64,000 bases of DNA from Phanerodontia chrysosporium (taxonomy: Eukaryota; Basidiomycota; Agaricomycetes; Polyporales; Phanerochaetaceae), in the NCBI GenBank assembly GCA_001910725.1, contig MJGA01000002.1, positions 2,418,001 to 2,482,000 on the forward strand, written 5' to 3'. The notes below the pieces were generated by a model, which was not told the DNA's origin, did not search any database, and was given only the letters and a program-made list of their open reading frames with translations. Of the stretch, positions 55,045 to 64,000 are shown in pieces. Made by a program: the position numbers and the translations under genes. Position 1 is the stretch's first letter. Every line of letters begins with the position of its first letter.

Positions 55045-56561
55045 CTTCTCCTTCGAAGACGACTTCTTCTTGTGCTTGGTCTTGGGGTATCTTCTTCTTC
55101 TGAGCTATCTGAGCTCGATTCCTCGTCAGAGGCTACCTCCTGGAATCTCTCCGAGTCACTGGCGTACACCTCGCGCACGCTGTTCTTCGTGTGGCGAGAG
55201 CCCTTATCCTTCTCCTTTCCCTTTGAAGGCGAAGCCTTTGACGAACTGGCCACCGGTGCATTGGTGGTTTTACTCGACGACGTCGAAGAACCTGAGTTGT
55301 TCTTCTTCGATGGACACTCCTTGGCGATGTGGCCTTTGCCTCCACACTGAGCGCAGCAGCCTTTCTTCTTCGCCTCCTCGAACGACATGGCAACCTTCTG
55401 AACTTTGGCTGTCTTGCCTTTGCCCTGGGCTGAGCCCTTCTTCAAGGCGTCGACATCCATAGCGTCAGGGTCTTTCGACGACTGAGGCTGTCCAGAGAGT
55501 ACGGTGCCTGTCAAGAGACGTTGATCCTGCAGAATCTCCTGAACATCCTTCAACCAACCATCCCAGGTCGTAGCCCACTGAGCACGACCACGGGCTGCCA
55601 GTACATCGGCGGCGGCACGAGGGGTATGGGCATAGGCTTTGACCAACAGTTCTTCATTGGAGAAGCCGGTTTGGCGAGCCAGCGAACGGAAACGAGCAGC
55701 AAACTCATTGAAAGTCTTCTCGTTCGTTCCTTTCTTGCTGACAAGCTGCTCAAACTCTGCCCTTGCCCTGTCCTTCTTGTCGGTCTGTTGGAATCCTTTC
55801 TGGAGTTCGTTCACAAAGTTGGTCCAAGTACCAAGGGGCTTTGAGTCTGCCACCTTGTCGAAGTACTCTTGCATGACCTTCTTTGCTGAACCTCGCAGGT
55901 AAGTCATCGCCGTCTCTATCTTCTTTTCGTCGTCCATTACGCCACGGTGGCGCAACCAGAGTGCCATCGACTCGAGCCAGTCATCCAGCTTGCTAGCCTT
56001 ATCACCATTAAAGGTGTCAGGCTCCTTCATGGTAGGGAACAAAGACTGAGACAACCCAACGTTGCCTCCACTAGTGCCTTGCTGAACCAACACTTTCAAG
56101 CTCTCGTTCTCCTGCTTCAGCACCTGCATAGCGTTCTGCAAAACGCGATTTTGGTTCTGAGCCTCTGCTATCTGCGCAGACAAGTGCTGTCTAGTCTGCT
56201 CAAGAGTGTCTATCTGCTCCTGAAGTGTCTTGGCCTCGGTTTTGCGTTTGCGAAGGGCTTCCTTCAAGCGAAGGACTTCTGAACCCATTTCCGACCTTAC
56301 TTGAGCTATCTCAGCCTTTACCCAGTTACCCAGGCTGTCAACGAGGGCCTTGAAGTCGCCAGGAGTCAGTCCTTCCTGAGCGGCTTGTACCCATGACTGG
56401 CTGTACTCTTCGTAAGAGGTCGAAAGCGGCGCAGCGGCCAAAACTGGGGTAGGGCCTCCCTCAGCCATAGAGCCGAGTTCTAACGCTCCCCAAGGGTCCA
56501 TACCACTTGAACTCGCAGCAGAACGCAAACCAAAGTCAACAGGATTTGAATTGAGCGACAT
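55045..56561 (-). pseudogene. gag of outer element, truncated by the inner insertion
   Basis: Starts at 56561 and matches the inner gag through the coiled coil, gag core and CCHC knuckle, and keeps the tail frame at SKKNNSGSS where the inner copy is broken. Near 55087 it has four C in ATACCCCAAG where the inner copy has five, so EEEDTP runs into a wrong frame. The frame then reads into the inner LTR until a stop at 54954. Two separate lesions (1-nt and the insertion) therefore disable it. Confidence 0.88.
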
Positions 56562-56590
56562 CTTGATTCAAAAACGCGCAGATACAAAAA

Positions 56591-57406
56591 CTAATCGAGG
56601 TTCTTCTCCAAAAACAACCAATCTTCACCCAACTCCTGAATCAGCTCCCTGCAATGCTCAGCGAAGCGTGGCTTAAGCTCAGCGAAGCTATGTGCGCCTG
56701 CCTTCTTCAAATCCCTCGAAATCTTCTTCCACTCCCTCGTGGTGTACTCCTTCGTCTCGACGATGGTCTGAAGGTGTTTGCGAATGTTGTCGAACCTCTC
56801 CTTGAACAAGCCCAAGGTGTAGAGCTCGTGTTCAGTCAACCCAACTCGAAAACGCTGCTCGTCTAGCTTCTGAAAGAACGGACCCAAGTGGTTAAGGGCG
56901 CCGTTGAACTTTCGTCCGTAGTCGCGCAGCTGATGGACCTGAGTGTTGGTGTGAAAACGAAGGTCTTTGGGAATGGGTTTGACTTCGATAGGGGGAGTAG
57001 GGGGAGGTTCAATACGTTCGATGAGGGGTAGAGGGGGAGGGGCGTTCGCGATGCGATCGAGTAGGCGGCGCTTGCGCTGTTCGTTGCGATAGTCTTCGAG
57101 CTGAAGCTGGTGCTTGAAGTCGTTCAAGTCTGCTTCACGAGCAAGCCTTTCACGACGACCAGGGACAGGGGTGTAGGGTGTAGTGCGAGGTTTGTACGCA
57201 GGGCGCGGCTTCCCAACGTCTTTGAAGCGGTGAAGGTTCGAGATCTTGATGCGCTCAAGCAAGGGTTTGCCAGAGCTCTCGTCCTTAGCAAGGACAAAAC
57301 GGTTCCTAGCAGCTTTAGGCACTAGTAAACACGGGTCAGCCTGTGTACACAAGCCAGAAAACTTCTCCACACAGGCAAAGCGCAAGGCTTTCCTGCCAGC
57401 CAACCC
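56591..57406 (-). CDS. ORF1, methionine-free leader ORF (outer copy)
   Basis: Same 270-codon frame as at 47852-48667, intact, also without methionine. See the inner copy. Confidence 0.5.
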   Translation of the reverse strand, partial: GLAGRKALRFACVEKFSGLCTQADPCLLVPKAARNRFVLAKDESSGKPLLERIKISNLHRFKDVGKPRPAYKPRTTPYTPVPGRRERLAREADLNDFKHQLQLEDYRNEQRKRRLLDRIANAPPPLPLIERIEPPPTPPIEVKPIPKDLRFHTNTQVHQLRDYGRKFNGALNHLGPFFQKLDEQRFRVGLTEHELYTLGLFKERFDNIRKHLQTIVETKEYTTREWKKISRDLKKAGAHSFAELKPRFAEHCRELIQELGEDWLFLEKNLD

Positions 57407-57699
57407 TCAACGAAGAGAAAGGGGTATTACTGCGGGTTTCCACGCCACGCAGCTAAAACTGGTTGGACAGGGTATTACACCCTTAGTCCAGCACTACAAC
57501 AGGGGTTACTCGTCCGCAGGCAAAGCCCTCTGAGGTGGGTTACACCACGTTCCCCTGTCTGTACCTAAAAAGGTACTATAGTGCCCACTTACGCCTGTGG
57601 ATCGGCAGAAAACTGAACAAAGCGCAAAAGCACTTGTTCAAACAAGCCCCCAGAACCCAAAGCAATAACCTAGGCCACCAAAGGTGGAGTAGGTTGGCC

Positions 57700-57710
57700 A
57701 GCTTCAATCT
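57700..57710 (-). other. primer-binding site of outer element
   Basis: Complement of the predicted transcript 5' end located at 57851-57861 in its 5' LTR; two bases from the LTR edge, as in the inner copy. Confidence 0.75.
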
Positions 57711-57712
57711 TC

Positions 57713-58312
57713 TATCACAAAAATGCGCTGCCCTAGCGCCTATACACCAAACCAACCAGCAATACTCACTGGCAAAGGTTTACTTGGACTACAAAGGGTG
57801 TAGCCAAGCTTGAAGACGAAGTATAGAGACTAGAGAGGTGAAATGCGATGAGATTGAAGCTGGGGAGGCACCCCCAGCCCTCAGGGTTTATATACATGTG
57901 CACCAGGTCCCCAGGGACCGGTGTTCAGGGTCCTAGCTATCTAATACCTACTACGCTATTGGCTAGTGCCCTACAGGCATTCCTACATTCTCCTACACGT
58001 TCCTAAATGTTCCTACGATGTCCCAGAAACCTCCAGAACGTTCCAGCACTGTCCGGACCTGTCCAGAGACCCCCAGGACTTTTTAGTCCATTCCGGAGTG
58101 TCTCGGCGCTTCCAGACCCTTGCCTGCTTCTAGACCTTCGACCATGTGACCCTGGGATACCGCACGTGTGCGCATCACGTGACCGCCGTATCACGTGACC
58201 AGCCCCGAGCCTAGGGCTGTCACTCCAGCGCTTCTGCATGTCACAGTTCGGAGTAATCGCTTCTGTCACCTGCTGCCCCTAACCCTAAGGGTTAAGACGA
58301 AAAACTGTGACA
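57713..58312 (-). repeat. LTR, outer element 5'
   Basis: 600 bp; identical by eye to the LTR at 42110-42709. Differs from the inner LTRs at about six positions, for example TAAAAAGTCCTGGGGG versus TAGAAAGCCCTGGAGG. Confidence 0.93.
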
Positions 58313-58317
58313 CCGCT
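58313..58317. repeat. target-site duplication CCGCT, right copy
   Basis: Second copy of the 5-bp duplication flanking the outer retroelement. Confidence 0.9.
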
Positions 58318-59032
58318 CCATCCGTCGGAGCAAGACCATCTGGTCGAACACTATAGTACGACGTATCCGGCAGCGCAAGTGGTCCCTCGTGCATGTCTGA
58401 ATCCCCCATCAACAGCAGCATTCGTTAACGGCACTGCGGTCTTTCACGACAGCGTGGTTATCAGAGGTCGGCGAATATCCCCTGCACGCATCAATGGAAA
58501 TGCAGGGAATTCGATCGTACAAATTAACCGTGGTGACAACAGGTTCGTCGGAGAGGTCCGTCTGATTATCACCCATACGCAGGACCTTGCGCGCAACTGC
58601 CAGAACGTCACACACCGATTGCTGGGCGTCCGGTGGTTTAAGAACATCAAGATCTCGTATGCAGACATCTGGGATCCTTAGTACGTTGATTGTACAGTCA
58701 GAAAGTGTTCTAACTACTCACCAGAAGCGATATGTTAGCCCCGAACTCGAGGTGATGTTCTGGGAACATGGCACCTACCTCAACCCTGCACACGAAGGCC
58801 CTCCTTTCCTCATTCCAGTTGAAGAGGTTCTTTCGCAGGCCTGTCGGCTTGCGATTCGGCTGCCATGTACTCAAGAAAGTGATGAAGGCGAAGACGGCTC
58901 AACGGTGACGTCCAAAAATCAGGAGCCCGAGATGGTATGGGTGACCTGTGGTCTCACAAAGGTATGTTATCACTGTGCGCTGTAACATTTCATATCATGA
59001 CCACCCATATCCAGGACGTACAGGTGCTATAG
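58313..59032 (+). pseudogene. Tnp2-like transposase, 3' part
   Basis: Continues the transposase frame after the retroelement: with the block and one CCGCT copy removed, the two sides join in frame (GTRSP to LHPSEQDHLVEHYST). The C-terminal region includes NRFVGEVRLIITHTQ and LGVRWFKNIKISYADIWD; the next exon reads YVSPELEVMFWEHGTYLNPA and EMVWVTCGLTK, then an intron and DVQVL with stop 59030-59032. Confidence 0.7.
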
Positions 59033-59444
59033 CTTCACCGATGCTCGTCTATTTTCGGAGGAGGTGCCATTAACTTGCGCAAGGTGAGTCTTGAATTTCT
59101 CTAACCCTCGCCTATTCATAACATAACCTATCATGCTCAGGGGCTGTAAGACACCCTAAAGACTATAGCGAGGTATGTACATGCACGATCCTCTCAGCGC
59201 AGCGCTCATGATATTGCCAGGAAGACATGCCACGGTCAAGGGTACACGGGGTCCTACTTGGACACTTCTTGACTGGGGTGTCTTCACACGCATCCCCACC
59301 GTCGTACAAGCTTCATAACCCATTCAAATTGATTCTGTAAGTGTGCGACCCTTGCGAAGTGTCAAGAAATTGCATAATAGGGCTAACAATACACCACAAA
59401 ATTCGCCGACTTGTTGAATATCCACAGGTACGCGACGGCCCTTT
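59033..59444. other. convergent 3' spacer inside the DNA transposon
   Basis: Between the stop codons of the transposase (+) and the second gene (-). No gene seen. Confidence 0.4.
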
Positions 59445-61170
59445 CTAGGCCTCATCATCAGCCTCATTCTCGCTCTCTCCACCCTCAACCAGGCCGTTAG
59501 CTCCATCTGCACCCCCTGCCTCCTGCTCATTCTCGTCCGCCTCATCGTCAGTGGATACCGTGTCTCGGAAACCGCGCGGATTCTTATCTGAAATCTTGAC
59601 CTCATGATCACGGGTGCCACCGTTCTCGCTGCGCCAGGCCTTGAGCCACTTGCGGTTGACGAGCATCGGAGGCATCTTTCGCTTCGGAGGAAACTGCATC
59701 GAGCGTCGTCCCAGGTCGACGCGTCTATGCAGTTTCGGACCACCTGCCTCTCCAGCGACCTCTTCTTGCCAAAGCGCATCAAGATCGTGGAATATTGCAG
59801 TAGCCTGACAGTTTCGCAGGTAAGTTTTAGGATCATTCCGCAGCAGAGTACTCACTCGTTTAGTGCGCCAGGCAAGGGAGCGCACCTCGAGAATTTTAAT
59901 GCCTTGACGGAGTTCTTGATCGGTGACTCGAGCTGCTTGCTTGGCGTTCTGGAAGAGCTGACGCTCTTTCTCAGAGTCAGACGCACTGAACGTACTGACT
60001 TCTTCGGTCATCCAAGGCGTCTCCAGCAAAGGTTCAGGGTTGACACCGTGAACCTCCTCGTAGGATTGGCATGCAAGGAGACGGCGCGCCTTGAGCTGTA
60101 GAGGGTAGGTTAGCTCTCTTGCCTATATAGTATGGTGCTCTTTCTTACCTCACGCTGACGGCCAGCTCGGCGTTCATTATCGACCGTCTCGAAGCGCTTC
60201 TGGACCTTCTCTGGATCGTCCTTGCATCTCTTACCCTGGTTCCACTGACGCAGGATTCTCTTCACCATTTCCTCAAGGTCCGGAAGCGTGAACTGGACGC
60301 CCCTAGTTTGGATCGAGCGCGTTTTCTCGTTCTAACACCCGGTAAGCCTTTGCTCATAACGACTTAATAGAGAACTCACTGTCTGATCGGTGTAGACGAG
60401 CTGGGCTACACGGTCAATGACGGCACGATTGACCGGGTGGTTTACAGGCTGATCATACGCAATCGGGAGCTTGCCAGGTTGAGGCTGAGGCGTCTGGGGC
60501 AGGTCCTTGCCACGGCGAAGCAGGAAAGGGTTGCCCTGTACACCGGTAACGTTGAATAGCTCCAGCTTCACCAAGTTCTGATGTTTTAACCGTAGGTCAG
60601 CAGTCAGATACCGTGACAAAAGGCTTGTGGCCTGAACAGAGAACTACGTACTCGCAGCTCAGTCTTGAGTGCTGCTTGTGCATCGGTAAGTGCCGTCTTG
60701 CCCATTAAGATGAGACGCGGAGCTTCAAACGACACATCAGACGACTCGTCTGCGCTGCTGCTGTTCTCATCCCCATCCTGGGGGCGGCCACGACGCCGGC
60801 GTTGACGGTGAGTCCGTCCTTTCTTGAGCGCTGCTTTGCGCTTCTTGCCGCGACGCTGATTCGGCTGTTCAGTGCTGGTGGGGTCCTCGGTATCCGAGCG
60901 GAGCGCAGGGTCGATGGCGGAGTTGCTGATGTTCGAGGCCCCTGCCAGGTTCGTCCCTCTACCCCTCGAAGCACCCCTCTGACCATCACCTAGCCGTTCA
61001 GATACCACCCCGGTCATGCTGCGCCACTCGTCGAGCGTTGGCGGAGGGCAGTCCGGGTCCGCTTCCCTGACTTCGCGCACATACTTGTGGTACGCAGCCC
61101 ATTCGGCAGGTGGAACAGCCTGCTTGGCTTGGGCAGTGCATGACTGCGCTGGTGGTGCGCGGTTGGGCAT
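59445..61170 (-). CDS. unrecognised basic/acidic protein, likely second transposon gene
   Basis: Not recognised. The start at 61170 reads MPNRAPPAQSCTAQAKQAVP, then AEWAAYHKYVREVREADPDC and a strongly basic stretch (KKRKAALKKGRTHRQRRRRG) that looks like a nuclear or nucleic-acid-binding segment. A GTACGT donor joins KTELR to NLVKLELFNVTGVQGNPFLL; later exons give VQFTLPDLEEMVKRILRQWN, KRFETVDNERRAGRQRE and RKMPPMLVNRKWLKAWRSEN, and an acidic tail (TVSTDDEADENEQEAGG) stops at 59445-59447. It converges with the transposase. A TnpA-like accessory role is inferred from position only; a host gene is also possible. Confidence 0.55.
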
Positions 61171-62005
61171 CGGGAGGGCGTTCTGAAAGATGGGAGAGGT
61201 GCGTTACAGCTGCTGGGGGTCGTCTGGGGTGCAGAGGCCGTCGGGAGCATGGGCGACGAGCAATGGACGATTATTTATTCATTTATGTGACATTTTTTCG
61301 ACATGAAATAAAGCTAGTTCTCCTACATCAACGCAGATCCGGATACAGCCTCCATTCAGACCCTTCATATATCTATATAGAGGGCATAAGCCGAAGCTTG
61401 TAGATCAAGCTATGGCGGCTTTATAGATAGTTGTTACCTCTCTTCAGACGAGATGGTAACAGTCTGTTTACCTTGGTTCAGTTCACTTCTAAACAGTATT
61501 GCTCGGTCAGGCAGACGCACCGGCGCTAGGTCTTCCTTCTTGCCCTAACCCGAACCCACACAGACGTCCTGGACAGTATCCCGCTACCAGCACGCTGCCG
61601 ACTATAGCCTGTTTCTCTGAACCTAGGTAAGGCTTGCCTGGGGTCTTTACAGACCACCTTTTGCTCCCATATCTCCAGGTCATCGCAGCTGATTTATTTG
61701 AAGCTGGCAGCGCTCTTCCTAAGCAGGTCCGACACACGGTGAGTGTGCCTCCCGCTTCCACGACCCTGATGCCCCTTTGCCCCGCAGTGCGCCCCAGAAC
61801 TTGGTTGTGCACCGCTACAGAGCTTGATAGCTCATATTGAATCTTCTAAAACCGAAGGGTTCGTCCAGCTGGCCCGGTGCTCTCCTTGAACAGTACGGTA
61901 ACAGTACCATTTGCGCTGCGTCCAACCTACCTCGCTAGTACAAATACTGCTCCGCTGGCTGAACTTTAATGCTCACGGAAGCAGTCTCATAGCTCCTGCG
62001 ATACG
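61171..62005. other. spacer right of the transposon
   Basis: A/T-rich first half (TTTATTTATTCATTTATG near 61271), then mixed sequence. Expected to contain the right end of the DNA transposon; no inverted repeat with the left side was found. No gene called. Confidence 0.35.
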
Positions 62006-62344
62006 ATGTCCGAAGACGCATGTGGCGCCCTCTGCTTCGCCGTGCTCGGCGCATGCTTCGCAGGGATCTGCCAGGACTTCATCTCTCTACGTAGGCATTA
62101 TCCTCATCCCGTATTTTCTACACTCAGTAAACCTCGAGCAGGACATGCCTGCGTTGAACGCACTGTTGCAGACCCGCAATGGTACTCCCGCGATGATACA
62201 GATGAAGATGACGACGATTCTCCAAGTGCTACGCCGTCTATTGCAGGCGAGCGTGCACCCCTCCTTGGTCGCACCCAGACAACGCAGCCAGTGCATGAAC
62301 CACCAATGGTCGTAGCTCCGCCGGATATGGCCGGCTCGTCATGA
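62006..62344 (+). CDS. small protein with hydrophobic N-terminus
   Basis: 112 codons from the ATG at 62006. The first 25 residues form one hydrophobic, cysteine-containing segment (CGALCFAVLGACFAGICQDF) fitting a membrane anchor or palmitoylated N-terminus. Then an acidic stretch (DDTDEDDDDSPS), an ERAPLLG sequence reminiscent of a sorting dileucine signal, and a proline-rich end (PPMVVAPPDMAGSS). Similar short membrane-tethered proteins are common in agaricomycetes but I cannot name this one. An intron inside the frame (a GTAGGC at 62091) is possible and would change the middle. Confidence 0.5.
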   Translation: MSEDACGALCFAVLGACFAGICQDFISLRRHYPHPVFSTLSKPRAGHACVERTVADPQWYSRDDTDEDDDDSPSATPSIAGERAPLLGRTQTTQPVHEPPMVVAPPDMAGSS

Positions 62345-62537
62345 ATCTAGACCGTGTCCCCCAATCGACGAGCAATCAACGTTGGATGTGCGCTGTTCCA
62401 GTGTATGTTTACTGGGACGTGGCGTCGATACAGGTGCATCTATGATGCATTTGAACGGGACTCTAGTTCTTACTGCTTTGAGTGTAAATTGACTGGAACG
62501 ATAGCGGCGAAAAAGTTGTATGAGGCAACTAAAGGGC

Positions 62538-64000
62538 TCAATTAAACTTCTCGTTGTTTAGGTCAACGAGCTCTTTGACTGCGCGTGCGATCTCCACTGC
62601 GCCCTATGAAGGGCGACATTTAACAGTGTTTGTGTGTGACTGAAGAACGATGGCATACCGGCGTGTCAGAGTGGCAGCAAATTGAGACTTCCTTCACTCC
62701 GGGCGCGAGAGGAAGGTGACCAGCAATTGTAGTGATCTGGCCCTCGTTCAAGAGCTTAGCAACCTATAGGATGGTACTAGTCAGCACAGAATAGCATAGA
62801 TAAGAACATAACACACCCGTTCACGAACAACAGATACCGGGACGGGGTCATGCTTCCTGACATATGAAGTAATGAGGACACCGCGCAGTCTTCATGAACA
62901 TCAAACGCACTTCGTGATTAAAAGTGTACCCTCGGGGCTATAGTCAAGATCGGCGAACCATTCTTAGCATGATGGCGACATAAGCTCAAGAACACAAGCA
63001 GAGAATGCCAATAGAATCACCTGCAATGAATGGCACGCCTGCCTCCTCCGCGGCTTGTTGGTGGCAGGTTCCCGCGAGACCCATGTACGGGACGTTGAAC
63101 GTCTTCGCGACGCCCATGACTGCGCGTGCGAGGCTCATGTCCCGCGCGAGCATACCATACACTGCACCATGAGGCTTAATCTGCGGGACATTTTCGGTGA
63201 GAATAGAGCACAAATGGACGCGAGGCGTACATGGTTCAACTGGAGACCGTGGCGTGTCAGGAAGCCGCAGAGTGCGCCGACCTGGTACACAAAGCATTGA
63301 GCGAGCTCTTCCTAAGGCAGGAAGTCAGCACACGCGCATACACCAGTATTTCGCTCTGCAACGTACCGGGTCCATAAGCATCTCCCGCCGGCCGAAGCCC
63401 TGGCGGTCTGGGAGCGATGGGTGGGCACCGATGCGCACTCCGTTTTCTTTCGCGAGGCGGACAGTCTTATCCATGACAGTAAAATCCCTATAAAGAGTCA
63501 AAAATCGCAATAAGACGTATGCAGGATGACATGCCACCCGGTACGCCACTTACGACGCATGAAACCCGCAGGCTACATTGGCCAGATGGATGGTCTTCAT
63601 GAGTTCCTCGTCATCTCCCTAGTGTCCACGGTCATTGCTGATCTGTATGTGGATCAATGACAGTTATACTCACGATTGTATATAGAGAAAAACCCTGAAA
63701 GAGTGTATCAATAAGTGCGTAGCAGGAGACGAGGGCACGGAGAGTAAGGATACGCGTCGGACCGATGTGTCGATGGTCACCGTGGAGGTGTACCACAGTG
63801 TAGCCTGAGACTTCCCCGAGCTCGAGCGATATTACCTTCACACCCGACAACGATGTCTACGTCACAGACCCTCGACACTGTACTACCTCGATTCGTCGTC
63901 CGCCTTTGCGTCTCGCTGGCAAGGAAAGGACGCGGAACAGGTTACTCACCTCGCCCATGTCACAATTGACCGACGCTCGGATCCGTTCGAATGATGCTTT
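62538..64000 (-). CDS. LamB/YcsF family, 5-oxoprolinase subunit A (PxpA)-like, partial
   Basis: Family that in bacteria forms the PxpABC 5-oxoprolinase, which opens pyroglutamate to glutamate; fungi carry relatives of uncertain role. Spliced stretches in order: SVNCDMGE at the right edge (63950-63970), GFSLYTI + [40 protein letters not shown] + [72 protein letters not shown] and [20 protein letters not shown] before the stop at 62538-62540. These cover the whole TIM-barrel-like domain with its DMGE, CGFH, GAHPS and KPHG metal/substrate motifs. The start codon lies beyond base 64000. Confidence 0.85.

Larger units (their letters stand above)
42110..58312 (-). mobile_element. outer Ty3/gypsy chromodomain retrotransposon (minus strand)
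   Basis: Reads right to left: 5' LTR 58312-57713, primer-binding site 57710-57700, leader ORF 57403-56591, gag 56561-55045, [second element 46946-55044], gag tail 46945-46878, pol to 42745, 3' LTR 42709-42110. The two LTRs look identical by eye over 600 bp, so the insertion is young. Without the inner copy it would be about 8.1 kb. TSD CCGCT on both sides. Confidence 0.93.
38505..61170 (+). mobile_element. Tnp2/Plavaka-like DNA transposon, interrupted by nested LTR elements
   Basis: The span runs from the transposase start to the far end of the convergent second gene; true ends are unknown because no terminal inverted repeats were found. The transposase is on the plus strand (38505-42109 and 58313-59032) and a second gene on the minus strand (59445-61170). 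The convergent two-gene layout recalls CACTA-type elements. A 16.2-kb retroelement block sits inside the transposase coding sequence. Confidence 0.6.

Noticed and set aside
37970..61990. Terminal inverted repeats of the DNA transposon
   Set aside because: Compared 37970-38500 with the reverse complement of 61200-61900; only short resemblances (TCCTGGA, GGGTTA), not enough to set element ends. A self-dot-plot would decide.
1..64000. CRISPR arrays, bacterial operons, riboswitches
   Set aside because: Eukaryotic intron-bearing genome; no direct-repeat/spacer pattern seen.

Overview
The window is nuclear DNA of a filamentous basidiomycete, most likely a wood-decay polypore or close relative (Agaricomycetes). 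The signs are dense genes cut by many 45-60 nt GT-AG introns, F-box proteins of the agaricomycete type, a DM9 protein, a Tnp2/Plavaka-like DNA transposon and a chromodomain Ty3/gypsy retrotransposon. No species call is possible from sequence alone.

Region 1 (1-37 kb) is a conserved housekeeping block. In order: citrate synthase (-), F-box protein (+), an unrecognised 3-exon gene (+), the KEOPS subunit Pcc1 (+), an EBP1/PA2G4-like protein (-), a Bqt4-like inner nuclear membrane protein with a KilA-N/APSES fold (-), an unrecognised conserved-looking gene (-), 6-phosphofructokinase (-), a WLM/Wss1-type DNA-protein crosslink protease with a C-terminal RanBP2 zinc finger (+), a DM9 protein (-), the pH-response BRO1 protein Rim20/PalA (-), two small related genes of unknown function (+), cullin-3 (-), the tRNA exporter exportin-T/Los1 (-) and two F-box proteins (-). 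They are neighbours rather than one pathway, although cullin-3 and the F-box proteins all serve ubiquitin ligases.

Region 2 (38.5-61.2 kb) is a nest of three mobile elements. A Tnp2-like DNA transposon (transposase +, convergent second gene -) was entered at 42,109/42,110 by a Ty3/gypsy element on the minus strand (42,110-58,312; TSD CCGCT). A second, nearly identical copy on the plus strand (46,946-55,044; TSD CTTCT) then inserted into the gag gene of the first. All four LTRs are 600 bp. The retroelement has an unusual combination: an apparent self-priming primer-binding site (11 nt complementary to the predicted transcript 5' end), a 1,300-nt leader with not a single ATG that carries a 270-codon ORF without methionine, gag and pol in different frames, and a pol protein that ends in a chromodomain followed by a complete dUTPase.

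Region 3 (61.2-64 kb) holds a small hydrophobic-start protein (+) and a partial LamB/YcsF (PxpA-type 5-oxoprolinase) gene (-) that runs off the right edge.

Several conserved genes carry apparent single-base frame breaks (cullin-3, WLM protease, DM9 protein, transposase start, gag of both retroelements). These look more like assembly indels than biology, but that has to be tested with reads. Coordinates of multi-exon genes are given as start-to-stop spans; exon borders are stated where they could be worked out from frame and splice sites.
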